From NCBI GenBank assembly GCA_963971225.1, contig OZ020267.1, positions 114,338,936-114,402,935 on the forward strand: a stretch of 64,000 nt of DNA, read 5' to 3'. The stretch's first letter is position 1. Each line of letters begins with the position of its first letter. The notes beneath the pieces are model-generated. The model saw only the letters and a list, made by a program, of their open reading frames with translations. It did no database searches and was not told the origin of the DNA. Below are positions 23,131-34,800 of this stretch, in pieces. This stretch comes from Melieria omissa (taxonomy: Eukaryota > Arthropoda > Insecta > Diptera > Ulidiidae). Made by a program: the position numbers and the translations under genes.

Positions 23131-25934
23131 TCAGATTCCGTTTAAATCCAATGAATTCTAGTATCAGAAGCTTATGAAAAAAAAAACAACAACAACAACA
23201 ACAAATCCGAAAAAGAAATCACCCCCAATTTACTCGTTCCCCCTGAGATCAAGAACAAACGATATTGCATCGAAAAATGGAATGTGCAATAGATTTGCGC
23301 TTGAACCAGTCGGGATTTGTATTATCGCTTTACAAATTCCCTTTCTGACATGGTCACACATGTACATATTTACATACATAAAAACACGTAAAAAATTAAA
23401 AATAAAAACAATGAAAACAAAAGATTTGAAGAGCAGAAGCATTGTTAGTTAAGAAGACACAACGCAGTAAGATTCGTAAAACTCTGTAACGGTGATGAGA
23501 GATGAATGAAATTGCTTTTGTTTTTTATTGTTATACAAATTTAAGTTTTTCCATTTGAAATTTTGAAATAGCAAAAATTGAAATCTTTTATATTTTTTAC
23601 TTATTCAAATGAAAATAAAAATGAGAAAAATTGAAAGAAATGTATCATTGAATGAATTTGGTTGAATAAAAAACAATATTTAAACGAAATTGTTGGTATT
23701 TTATTTGTGAAATTTATTTATTAGCTTCTGTTTTCGGACGAAAAACTGTATAACTGTTTGTTTTGTACAGAGAAAAGTGAGAAAAACGATTTTGCTAGAT
23801 TTAAATAAAATATTGAAACGAAATTGTTGGTATTTTATTTGTGAAATTTATTTATTAGCTTCTGTTTTCGGACGAAAAACTGTATAACTGTTTGTATTGT
23901 ACAGAGAAAAGTGAGAAATGAGTTTGCTAGATTTAAATAAAATTACATATTTCAAATTTGTTTTTTTTTTTTTTGAAAACAGTTTAAAATTGTTTAAAGT
24001 GAATTGGGAGGAAAATTTAGAATGCAAAATAATTTTTAGTTTTTTCGTATAAGTTTTGCACATAAACACATTTTTGCTCATTTGTAAATATATATTTCAA
24101 TAACAATTTGTCTTTTTCTTTTTAATTTTTGTCTGTGATAAACGGCCTCAATGGAGATTTACATTAATGCGTTTGCATGGCTGCAGCCGGCAATATTACA
24201 ATTTAGTTGGCTGATAGAAGCCTAAGATCGTATTTCTGAGATATTTCTATTTCAGCATTTTTAGAGAAAATCGAGTAGTAATTTTAGCATTTGATTGTGG
24301 CCAAATAAAATATTGACAAAACTGAAATAGTTACAACAGTAGCAAATATTATCTGTTGTTTTAAAGTTGAGTTGCCTCTCAACTAAGAGTCGTTTGAATG
24401 ATGAATCGATTGGAAATATTTTATAAAAGCATTTAACACTAAGCAGCATTTTTGAAAGTTCTATTTTGAAATAATCACAAGTGCACTTTTCGAAAAGTGT
24501 TCGGTCGCATTTGGGCGATAGAACAATCGTCAATTGTGGTAAGAGGCTCGAATATCGCCAGACACGCATACAACACGCTCCAATCGGTGCTCCATCGAGG
24601 GCGGCGCTAGTTTTATGTATTCAACAATAGTACTAGTTCGTAATACAACTCAAGTGTGGGTTAGGCATTTTGCTGCAAATTGTTGCTTAAAACATGAATA
24701 TTCTATAAACGTCTAAGCTGCTGCTGCTCGTGCCGGCTGAGTGCGGATGGCAGCGCCAAGCGTCCCCTGGTCGCTAGTTGGCCCAACAAAGAACACACAG
24801 AGTGTTGTTTGCAAGTGCTTTCAAATAGTGTCGTGGTTGTTCACTAGAAGCACAGCTCAACGGAAACGCACAGATTGTTTTCGATTGCGTTTTTCACAGC
24901 AACGACTTTCGGTTTTTCGTTTTGTTTCCGCGCAGCTTTGTGTGAAAGCGAACGCGCGCTCGGGCATTTATTGTCAATACGCTATATAAATCGTTTGCTC
25001 TGTATGCTGCCGACAAAGGATGTTTCATACAAAATTTCTTCAAGTGGTTCAATTTAGCTAATTATGAATGTATTTTTTGTTAATAATATTGTAATTTAAA
25101 AGTCTGTTACACTTGCGTTTTCCTTACTGCTTTGTACAAAATATTTTAGTTTTTGTTTGTTTTTGTTTTCTTGTTGTATGAACTATATTGATGTGTGTAT
25201 AAATTATGTTAGCACTCCTATTTTCATACCTAATAACATTTCGTCTCTTCGCACGTCTGCTTTGAGTGTGTCTGGCTGGGTGCACGCGCCGGCAGACACA
25301 CACACATTCGATTATTTCACATTACATAATAGTTGTAATTCATAATATATTTAGATATCCTATAAATTCTTGCCGTAGAACCCTAAGAGCCTAATGCGCG
25401 TCGATACGGGACTCTGTACGCGTTCCAATATTTCCATCTGAATTTTCTTACAATTGTTTGAGATTTTGTTCAATTTGTTTATAGTTGTTTTGTTTTTCAA
25501 TATACGTTAATTGTTTTTTTCATTTATGTTGCATTGTATTGGTTTGTTTTTGGGGGTTTTTACAGAGTTGTTTGTTTTTCGTTAGTATCATACAATTGCG
25601 GGAGTTTCAACAATCGTTACAAATTGTGACCGAGAAAATAAATAAAAAGAAAGAAACAGCATTATGAATATTTGTCATATTTGCGTACGGTAAAATTAAC
25701 GAAATTGTTTTTGTTGTTTTTATAACTGTTTAGATAATTTGCTTGTACTTGTGGTTGTTTTTAAGTGTGAACGTGTTTGGGTTTTGAGGCTGCAGCGCTT
25801 CAGGGATGTGATTGACTTGAGTGCAACTGCACCGAATTTGTGACTGACGACTATACAATGTCACGGACTGAATATTTGTAAAAATACGCAGTGACGCCTA
25901 AAATCACGTGACTCAAACATATAGGGATTTTTCT
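23131..25934. other. gene-free AT-rich stretch with 3' UTR-like start
   Basis: It begins with a poly-A and CAA-repeat patch (23176-23205) and several AATAAA signals, so the first part is probably the 3' UTR of the microprotein transcript. A tandem duplication lies at 23682-23950. The block near 24730-25000 is GC-richer and could be a promoter or non-coding first exon. No coding exon is visible. Confidence 0.4.
23682..23950. repeat. two-copy tandem duplication, 134-bp period
   Basis: The unit AAACGAAATTGTTGG... recurs after 134 bp and ends with GCTAGATTTAAATAAAAT in each copy. The copies are nearly identical, differing by one substitution (TTGTTTTG/TTGTATTG) and a small change after AGTGAGAAA, which points to a recent duplication. 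Each copy carries an AATAAA. Confidence 0.9.
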
Positions 25935-26120
25935 ACAGAAAATGAAGTTGGAAGTAGTTTCTGTGAAGACAGTCAACAACAACTGCACTTGACTTTAGTT
26001 TGCTTTAACCCAAAGGACTGTCGTCATCGTGTGCCGCTGGGAGCTGACGAGTTCTATTGCAAGCTGAATGCCCATTTCGAATTGCACATTCAATATCACC
26101 GGCTATTTGTTAAGACCTAA
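25935..26120 (+). CDS. terminal coding exon of unassigned gene
   Basis: After the acceptor TTTTTCTACAG at 25934, an open frame in coding-like codons runs to a stop at 26118-26120, with AATAAA 50 nt later. It has no ATG of its own, so it needs an upstream exon ending in phase 1. The sequence is NEVGSSFCEDSQQQLHLTLV followed by a Cys/His-rich part (CFNPKDCRHRVP, then C and two H), perhaps metal-binding. Exon 5 of cup ends in phase 1 on the same strand 5.5 kb upstream, which makes this a candidate cup terminus, but a separate gene with its first exon near 24.7-25.9 kb is equally possible. Confidence 0.45.
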   Translation, partial: TENEVGSSFCEDSQQQLHLTLVCFNPKDCRHRVPLGADEFYCKLNAHFELHIQYHRLFVKT

Positions 26121-26169
26121 TGTACTCGCAAGTTTTGTGCAAATATGCAAAAATTAACCGCGCGTACAG

Positions 26170-26175
26170 AATAAA
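26170..26175 (+). terminator. poly(A) signal after the unassigned terminal exon
   Basis: AATAAA is 50 nt after the stop at 26120, the expected place for a short 3' UTR. Confidence 0.55.
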
Positions 26176-28345
26176 ACTAATTCATAAAAGTAAATTCAAA
26201 GTTTTAATTTAACAAAAAATCACAACTCAGGAAATATCGGTTTTCGTACTCATTCATAAAAGGACTATACATACATAATGACAATATAATAATAATAAAA
26301 TAGATAACTTTGTTTTTAGGTAACTAATAACAGCAACAGTTTTTTGTATTCGAATAGTGCACCAAAAAATAAGTGCTGAAGCGTAAAGCGAACGAAAACA
26401 AATCAAGGAGAATTCGGCTAAAATTTCATATATGCTGTGCTCGGAAATTGTTATCGCTCTGCAAATAAGAAAGAAAATTTCAATGTAGACAAAATCAATT
26501 TGATTATAAAGCAAAATGTATGCGATCAAACTAAAACTAAATGGCAAATGTTTTAGTGTCGATGTTACAGCAGCGAAATGAAAATGGAGGCAGGGAGAAC
26601 AGTGTGTGAACAGAATAGAACAGAATGAAATGAGTTGGGTGAACATGGAACCAAGTAAAGTAAGTTGAAAAGTTCAATTGTACTAGGAATGAATATCTTT
26701 ATAGTTTCCTTTCAAATATTTAGATGAGAAATAATGTTTTATCTTGACTCTTTACTCTAAAAATATATAAATCTTAAGGGGTAGTCAGGTAGAATCGATT
26801 GTACATAGTTTTGAGTACTGAAAAAATCGTGTCAGCTAGATTTGAAAATTGGCGTCTTCCGGTCGCCCATATCTCCCCCGGATATAAACGAAAATTTATA
26901 AAATAATTGTTTTCAGTACTCAAAACTATTTACAATAACATTTAAAAAAATTGTTAATTTGGAATAAAAATTTGTATGAAAAAAAATTATTTAAAAATAT
27001 GGTCGATTCTACCTGACTACCCCTTTAAGTGAAAGAGGCTTGGCTTGACTTAATCTGTTATGCCAATTTACAGAGATATCCAATGCATTTATTGTTCAAT
27101 ATGCAAAAATAATGAAATCAAATAAATAAAAACGATACATACAAAAGTGGTTCTCAAACGGTTCCCTTTTCTTTCAAATTTGTTACTACAACTTTAATAA
27201 GTAAATTATATTTTTGTGAATTTCAAAGTGCAAAAATAATGTTAAAAAGTATGTAAAATATGTAAAAATATTTACAAATTATAATACAAATTGAAATGAA
27301 AAGTAATACTACGTTTGTGCTACTCGTTGTTATCGTCAACATCTGCATCGTCAAGTAGTGCGGCACAAGAGACCGATAACCAGCTGCGGGAAATCCTGGC
27401 AATATGAGATCTTAAAATCTCGCCAACATTACAGAAATAAAAAAAAAATTTTGTCCCTTGGTTATGACATGTGGTATGAGGCAACGTATGAACAATGAAT
27501 GGGTGAAAGATGTTAAAAACATGTCATACCTGGCCAGCTCGATTTACAGGTGCTATATCAGTTGGAGAGTTGCTAGGAGCGCTTTGTTACTTGTCAAGGA
27601 ATGTTCACGAATGCGCTCACAGCAGACATCTTTCGAAATCGTTCTGCACATGGGATTTTATCGAAAGGTGAGCACGCACTTTGGGGCAAAGCGTTTCGGT
27701 AACTTTTGTTGGGGTTTTGGACAGTTGGTGACTCAAAGTGGCTTTTACTGGCTTTAGACGTGGTCGAGAATGCAGCACGCACCAGTGTCGTGTTAGTGAT
27801 GATATGGAGGAGTCAACTGTGGGGACAGCAATAGCAGTGTTAGGTTGGTGTGGGTCAGCGCCAGCACCAGCGCCGTGCAGCATACGCACACAACTAAAAA
27901 GCCTCTTGCGTTCAGGAGCTTGTTGCTCGCTGTTGCTGCAGTTGGCGGGCGCTGCTCTGTGTGCCGACGGTGTGTTAGTGTTTGCATACAAGTACAAGCA
28001 TTTTGTGGTTCACACTGAGTGGCTTTACATAAAATTGTTAGTGACCATACTGAGATCGGAGATGATCTGGTTAGTTTCATTCAAAATGTTCAACTTTGTT
28101 ATTTTGGTGTGTAGATTGTTATTTGTAGTTGGGTAGTATTTAGTAAGTATTGCGAACCATAACATTTTCGTAAAATCACAATCAACCATAATGTAATAAT
28201 TAAATAAATGAATTAGGTGTAATTCATCGAGTAATTTTAGTAATTGGCAATTTAATAAGGAGAGTCCGCATGTGATTGAATTTTTGTGGATTATTCGAAA
28301 GAAAAGTATAGAAATATATAAAGAAAAATAAATTGAAATTTTAGT
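26176..28345. other. intergenic stretch with one MITE
   Basis: No gene is supported apart from the MITE at 26777-27024. A GC-richer block at 27590-28100 has overlapping open frames on both strands (up to 132 codons) without domains or splice support; it might hold an alternative 3' exon of Nhe3 but I cannot show this. Confidence 0.4.
26777..27024. mobile_element. MITE with nested inverted repeats (TTA target site)
   Basis: A 248-bp unit flanked by TTA (26774-26776 and 27025-27027). Its terminal inverted repeats of 22 bp begin AGGGGTAGTCAGGTAG and are perfect. A second inverted pair of 19-20 bp, built on AGTTTTGAGTACTGAAAA, lies inside, so the unit can form two stacked stems. The TTA duplication fits a TWA-type (PIF/Harbinger-like) element. 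No coding capacity. Confidence 0.82.
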
Positions 28346-28356
28346 TGGGTTAATTT

Positions 28357-28367
28357 TTTATTTTATT
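28357..28367 (-). terminator. Nhe3: poly(A) signals of Nhe3
   Basis: Two overlapping TTTATT motifs on the plus strand (AATAAA on the minus strand) about 480 nt after the stop at 28846. They would end a transcript that does not splice at the 28908 donor. Confidence 0.45.
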
Positions 28368-28845
28368 TAGCATGCAAAATATATACATAACAATCATAAC
28401 AGTAACATAAACAGTTCTCCACAGTTTAAGACTATTGTGGGCGGCTCAAGAAAAGTGTTTACAACGACAGTTAACAGCAGAGCAAATTCAACAATAATTT
28501 AGACAAATAAAAACTACCTAAGCTCGAATTAAGTAACAACAAAAAAAAAAACGGAATTTTTAATGCGTTCGTTCACTGATCACATAGCAAATCATTTTTA
28601 CAATCGAAACAATGTAGTCAACCAAACAAAGAGAGGAATATATAATGTACAAGCGCTTTGGTATTTGTATTGTTTGGCAGGGAATCCCTTCAACGAGCGT
28701 CAAATTTGCGAAATTATTCGGTTAACTAATTTTGAGTTTTTAATATTTGTAGAGAGGAGCATAAAGTCTTAATTGAAACAAATAAATAGTTTCTATACGG
28801 AATTTAGATTGTTCGAAAGTTAGTTGCAAGTATTAGTATAGCAGT

Positions 28846-31800
28846 TCAATCGCGATTTTTATACGTAGCAAAGAGGCTGCGATCGTCCGCGACAAAACGA
28901 ATACTTACACGATTGATCGAGTTGCGGCGGGGGCCGGCACCCGCGCCACTGCCGCCGCCGTTAGCACCTCCGCCACCGCTGCCGCCCCCATTGGGTGACG
29001 CCTCATCACAACCGAAGTCATCGTCATCGATACAAATATCCGAATCCGAGTCGGAACGTCGCATGCCGGCGCCATCCTACGCAGTCACAAGTGACGCGCG
29101 GCCATTGATTTTTGTTTGTGTGTGGTGTTAGGCAAGAAGACGATGGAAGAATGGCAAGATGAAAATGAAAGGTAATGGTCCAGAGGTTAGTAACGTTTGG
29201 GTAGGGCTTCTACGCAGTTAGAGCCAAAGCATGCTATGGTGGACTGTTGTGAAATGTTTGCTGCGGCACCAGCTACTAGCTGCGAGTATGTGTTAGCGAC
29301 AAACCTGTGTTAGCTGCTCCGTTGTTGTGAGCAGACGCGCCACCGGGTTGCAGCAAACGGGCAGCGTTTCCAGCAGCGTGGGACGAGAGTGTGTAAGCAA
29401 CGGCTTCATGTATCTACGAGAAAGAAAAATGCCAGTTGATTAGGAAATTATTGATTGATTGAGGAAAACAAACAATTAGTAAGCACTGGGGAGCACTCAA
29501 TACGTTTCTCATTTAAACCCATTCAAATGATTAATCGCAGCGTGGTCTATCTCTTGCAACAAAACATTAGTTAGCAATAGGGGGCGTACACATGATTTCA
29601 TTTGGGGTTGCGGGGGTTCGTACATAACTTTTAAGCTCAATATCATTTGAAATCAAATTGTGCACCCACAATTTTTGTTTCAAACAGGTATTGGGAACCC
29701 CAAACCCCAACTAGAACTACTCTGTGAACTTACTTTGTATCGAAGTTGCCCCAGATCCTGGCCAGGAAGGCCTTTTCGTTGTTGCGCTTTGCATTGAGAG
29801 TCGATTGTAGGTTGTCCGGAGCGTTCGCACCTGCAGCGCCGCTGCCGCCAGCGCCCTCTAAGTCAGCATCGACATCCTGCAAATATGCGTCAGACTATTT
29901 TTAAATCTCTAGCTGGTTTCTCGAGCGAATTGATGGGGCAATTCAATGCCGAATAGGCAAGCGAAAAGAGGTAAGTGTTCAGGGAAGACTTATGTATATA
30001 GATTGCATTGATGAAAGAATAAAATCAAAGTGTACGGGAACACAGTGGTAAGCGATGTCACCATGGTTTGGTTTTGCAAAACATAGCATCAAATTAAACA
30101 CAAGTACTTATTAGTTAGGTATTTGCCAAATGAGAAAGTGTAGAAAAGTAACAGGTATCCTTACCAAGGAGCTTCGCCTGCGCGACATTGGCAATTGGCC
30201 CAAATTAAGTCCGGTGTCGATTGACTGCGTATACGAAAACAAAATTTACAACGCTAACTCAATGCTCATTTGTATGTACATAAATGCGTAGGTGTGGCAG
30301 TATAAAAATTATAACACTTAATAAATATGTTTATACAAAAATGCATCTAATGATTTTGAAATCAAATTCGCTGCAAAGTTTTTTTCTGCTGAGGTGTAAA
30401 CTGAGTAAGTTTAGATGTGAAATCAAGACAAAAAAAATTAAAGAAAATCAATAAAACGACACCAACGCCACAAAACAAATCGGAAGTGAAACCCATTCGA
30501 ACAAAAACGAAAAGAGAAGAAAATAAACTTGCACAACAAATGTAATGTGTGTGTGTGTGTGTGTGTGAGTGTATGTGTGCAATAAGGAAAGCGTTTATGC
30601 TAGTATGTTAATGGTTAATAAACGTACCGCTGCAGCTGTGTTCTCCATGGAATTGTAAACCTTTGGGGGATTTTGGACATATGCAGTTTGAATGTGAAAT
30701 GCAGTAGGCGATAAAAAGGGATTTGAGTTTATAAAATTAATAAGTTCGTTGGAAAGACAGTAAACAAATGTGCATCGATTAAATTTCTGTACAAATCCAC
30801 ATTATACACTAACGTATGCAATGCTTAAAAAATTGTGCATGCTGCTTGAGTAACTGAATACATCAACAGGAAGAGCAACAAAAATCACTGTCCTCATTTT
30901 TGCATTGTAACTAATTGATATTTCGCAATGAATACTAAAGCATATGCAAACATTTACATATGATTAAATCGCAACAGATGAAAATTATAAAACCAATACT
31001 ATAGTGCGAATTATGACTGAATTGTGTGTTGTCGAGTACAAGCAATGGAGTCAAGTCAATGGAGCTTAACTGAACTGAGCTTCAATAGGACAGTTCTTAA
31101 GTAAATATTTGAATATTAGTGTCAAGATTAACATCCTTAGAGTTGATAGTACTTGTACATTAGCAAAAACGCTGTACGTCGTTTTGTAAAATTTCCTAAA
31201 ACTTGTTACACAACCCAAATCTTAAATCTACATTTTGCTGTTGTTATGATTTATTTTCAGTCACAGCCTATAGTCGCAGTATTCATTACTCCCAATCTAA
31301 CCTATGTTCAAGTGAGTAATTAGTTGGACTCAAGAAACAGCTTTTAGCACAATCATTTGGCAATCATATCGAACACCATCAGCTCTTAATACTTGGGCTT
31401 AGACTGTAGGCCAAATATTTAGTTTACTAATAAACTATTCGAAATACATCCTTATGACTATGGTTTGAGTTGCATAATGAGGAATTTAGGCCCATGGCAG
31501 AAAAGCGGACGGAATGCAGTCATGGCCTATTTCGAAAGCGTTGCGTATCATTTTTATATTTCTACCACTATATTCGCTACACTCTAATTTTTACAAAATC
31601 AGCTCTAACCAAAGTGAAGCGAAATAAAAATAACATAAGGAAAATGCTTATCGAAGACAACCAATTAGATTTGTATTAGATTGAAAGGCTACCAGAGCAA
31701 TGTCTAGCGAATAAAATAGCTAAATCAAATGCAAATATTTTAAATCATCATATTGGAGTTCTTGTGCAAGCTGGGTAAACGAAAATGAAAACAATGCACA

Positions 31801-34800
31801 AAATGCCAACGCAATACTCACACTGCGTACGCGGTAATTGTTCAGCTGCTCAGTCTCCTCATCCACACCCACACTGCCAAAGATAAATGCAAATGTAATA
31901 ATCATTTTCATTGTACTCTTGTTCCCCACAGTCTACTTACGGTATTTTCAGCCAATTAAGTAAAAAGTTGGAGGCACCGCCTTGTATAACCACAGTGATA
32001 ATAACGATCAACGATGTGGTTGTGAGCATTGTCTGTCGTGCCTCCGACACTGTGTTGCGTATGGCAAGCGCAAAGGACATGGCGCCACGCAATCCTATCG
32101 ACCCAAATAATAATTACAACACGTAATAATTACACTACAACTACTATTACGAAATAGCTAACCTGCAAAGAACAGCATATGCTGGAAATTTGATGAGATC
32201 TTTGGCTTGCGATTCAAGTTCAGCAGCCATGAGAGTGGATAAATATTCACTGCGCGCCCAATTGCGGCACATACCTGCAATTAATTAAGCAAAGTTCACA
32301 CTTTAAATGGGCTACTTAAAGTTTTTCGTAAACACTTACAAAGCCGGCTATAATGAACACCGCATCGAAGTGGTGCTTCGGGAAGGTAAACATCGAAACG
32401 CCAATGTAGGAGAAAATGAAATTCTCTGCCAGAAAGTTGAGCAGCTCGAAAATCTCCTTAGTACGTGTGCGCGAATTTTCCGACAGATTGTTGTATGTGT
32501 AGTGCGCTTGGCATATGCCGCAGAAAAGTACCGCCACCACTCCAGTCAGCTCGGAAGCCTCTGCTATGAGGAACGTGCTATAGGACATTAGCACAAATAG
32601 TGCCGACTCCAGTAAGGGGAATTCCCGGACGCGAGTAAATTTAGTCAAGTGTGAAGAGAGTTAAGAGAAAACATCTAATTCTTTAAAAACTTATTAGCAA
32701 ATGATTAGAAAAATTAATGCAAGGCTTTTGAAAAGGATATCAATGCTGTGAAGCAGCCCATTGAGGCGCCAATCAATAGCGATAGCATAAATATGCCAAA
32801 GAAATCGCTCAGGGCTCTGAAGAAGGCGTTCGTCTCGAACTCGCCCGTACTCGAGTAGTGTTCGCCATAATTTTGTATAGCACTGAAACACAAAGCGCAC
32901 AAAAATATCAATTTCGCAAATTATACAAGAAGGATTCAATCGCATTTTAGCTACCCGCTCAGCACAATGGCGACAGCATCGTTGAGAACAGATTCACCAA
33001 ACACTAGGGCATACAAATTCACATCCACGTGCAAGTCGTGGAATATAGCCAAAATTGTTAGTGGATCTGTTGGTGATATCAGCGCTCCAAAATACAGCGT
33101 GTCCAGAAATGTGAAACTACTGCTCAAGTACTTTGGCATTAGTTTCGCACAACCGTACATAATAGCGCCGATGAGGAACGATGATAGCGTAGTGCCCAAA
33201 ATCGCGTACATGAGAATGGCGCCCAGGTTTCGAAAGAAGTATTTCTGCAAACCAACACAAAACAATTAATTGATGTAAAAACAAAAATACTGTAAAAATA
33301 GTGTTTGCGTACTTTTTTGAGACTGTAACCGGCATGGAATATTATAGGTGGTAAAATGATGTTGAAGAAAATCTCCGGATCAAATGTGGCCTTCAGGTCA
33401 ATCTCATTCTCTTCGACATCGTAGACTTGGCCACGAAACACATAAGAGTACGTTTTATTTAGTATTGGCTCTTTGTCGGTGGTATTCGGAGTTAGTTTTC
33501 CGGGGAACTAAAGGGTAATTGTAAGACATTCAAAATTGTTGTTTTGTTAGCGTCATGGTCAAATCTCACTTTTAGCCATAATGTGTCGGGCGGTAAGGTT
33601 TGGTTGAACTGCGGACTGCCGGCTGGATCGACCTCCAAGTGTACAAGAGGCGTTGAACTGCCAGCATAGCGTATAACGGCACCAACAATCAGTCCTAAAA
33701 GCAAAACAAATATAAAATATCGAATATTAAAGAATACAAAATTATATTCATTACATAGGAAGAACATACAGTTCTATTAAATTCGCTGAAATCTGTATTA
33801 AAAGCATAATTTTTGTATTTAAAATTAATTATATGAAAAAACAATGACACTTTTTTTAAAGACTAGTCTGCTCAATTGAATTAGAACCTATTGGATTATT
33901 GGCTCATATAAATCACTTGAGAGTACGTAAACATATCATATTTATGGCATTTAATTGCAGTCCACTACACAAAATGCAGATAAAGATAGTTTTTGTAGAA
34001 TTCCCAGCAGGAACTCAACGGTGCAAATTAGCGAGTCAGAACGTAGTGTTTAGCATTCACATTAGCCATTTGACACGACGATACGTCGTCACAATTCATG
34101 CTGCGTTCGATAGCCGATGCTGGTGTCGGTGCTGACAATTTGCGCAGGTATTGGATTTGTTTGCAAATATAATTTTAATGAAAAAAAGTGAAAAAACCGG
34201 TATAATTTTAATACCAGCAGGGAGTAAACAAATCAAAAACTACTGGTTTTTTCAACAAAGTAAAATGGATTCTGCGAATCAACGGGGAAACCCACATTAA
34301 TTAAGAGACAAACTTGCTGGAGATGCAACCGATAATTTTTGTATTGGTTCCTCCCCTTAGAAACCCACTTTAAGCAGCTGAGTGTAAAATGATGTAAGTT
34401 CGGGAAATTTCACTACATTTCTGTTGTTATTTCCTAATATATAAAAACTTCGTAAATAGCAATGGCCCATTTCTTTCTAGTTTGGATTTGAATGCTGGTA
34501 TATTGTACAGTAACAATGTGGAGCTTTTCTCGACTACTGTTGCAACAAAGCGTGACTGTTATCTGTTTGGGAATGATTATTCTGTGCTTTTCATTGTCAG
34601 TATGGAGAAACACATAAGTATGTATGTAGTAAAAGTGCTGGATAATTAAAATTTCAAGTAATATGCACGAGCACGAGCCAAACACATGTTTACTAAATAA
34701 GTGTAAAGTTAGTTCTGTAAAGTGTTAAATGCAAACGCAAAGAAAAATAACTAACATTTCGAAACGAACACTGTATAAAAACACGCACGCAGAAACATAA

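Noticed and set aside
27594..28136. Overlapping frames of 95-132 codons, considered as an alternative Nhe3 3' exon or a separate gene
   Set aside because: No in-phase acceptor leads to a convincing peptide and no domain is seen on either strand.
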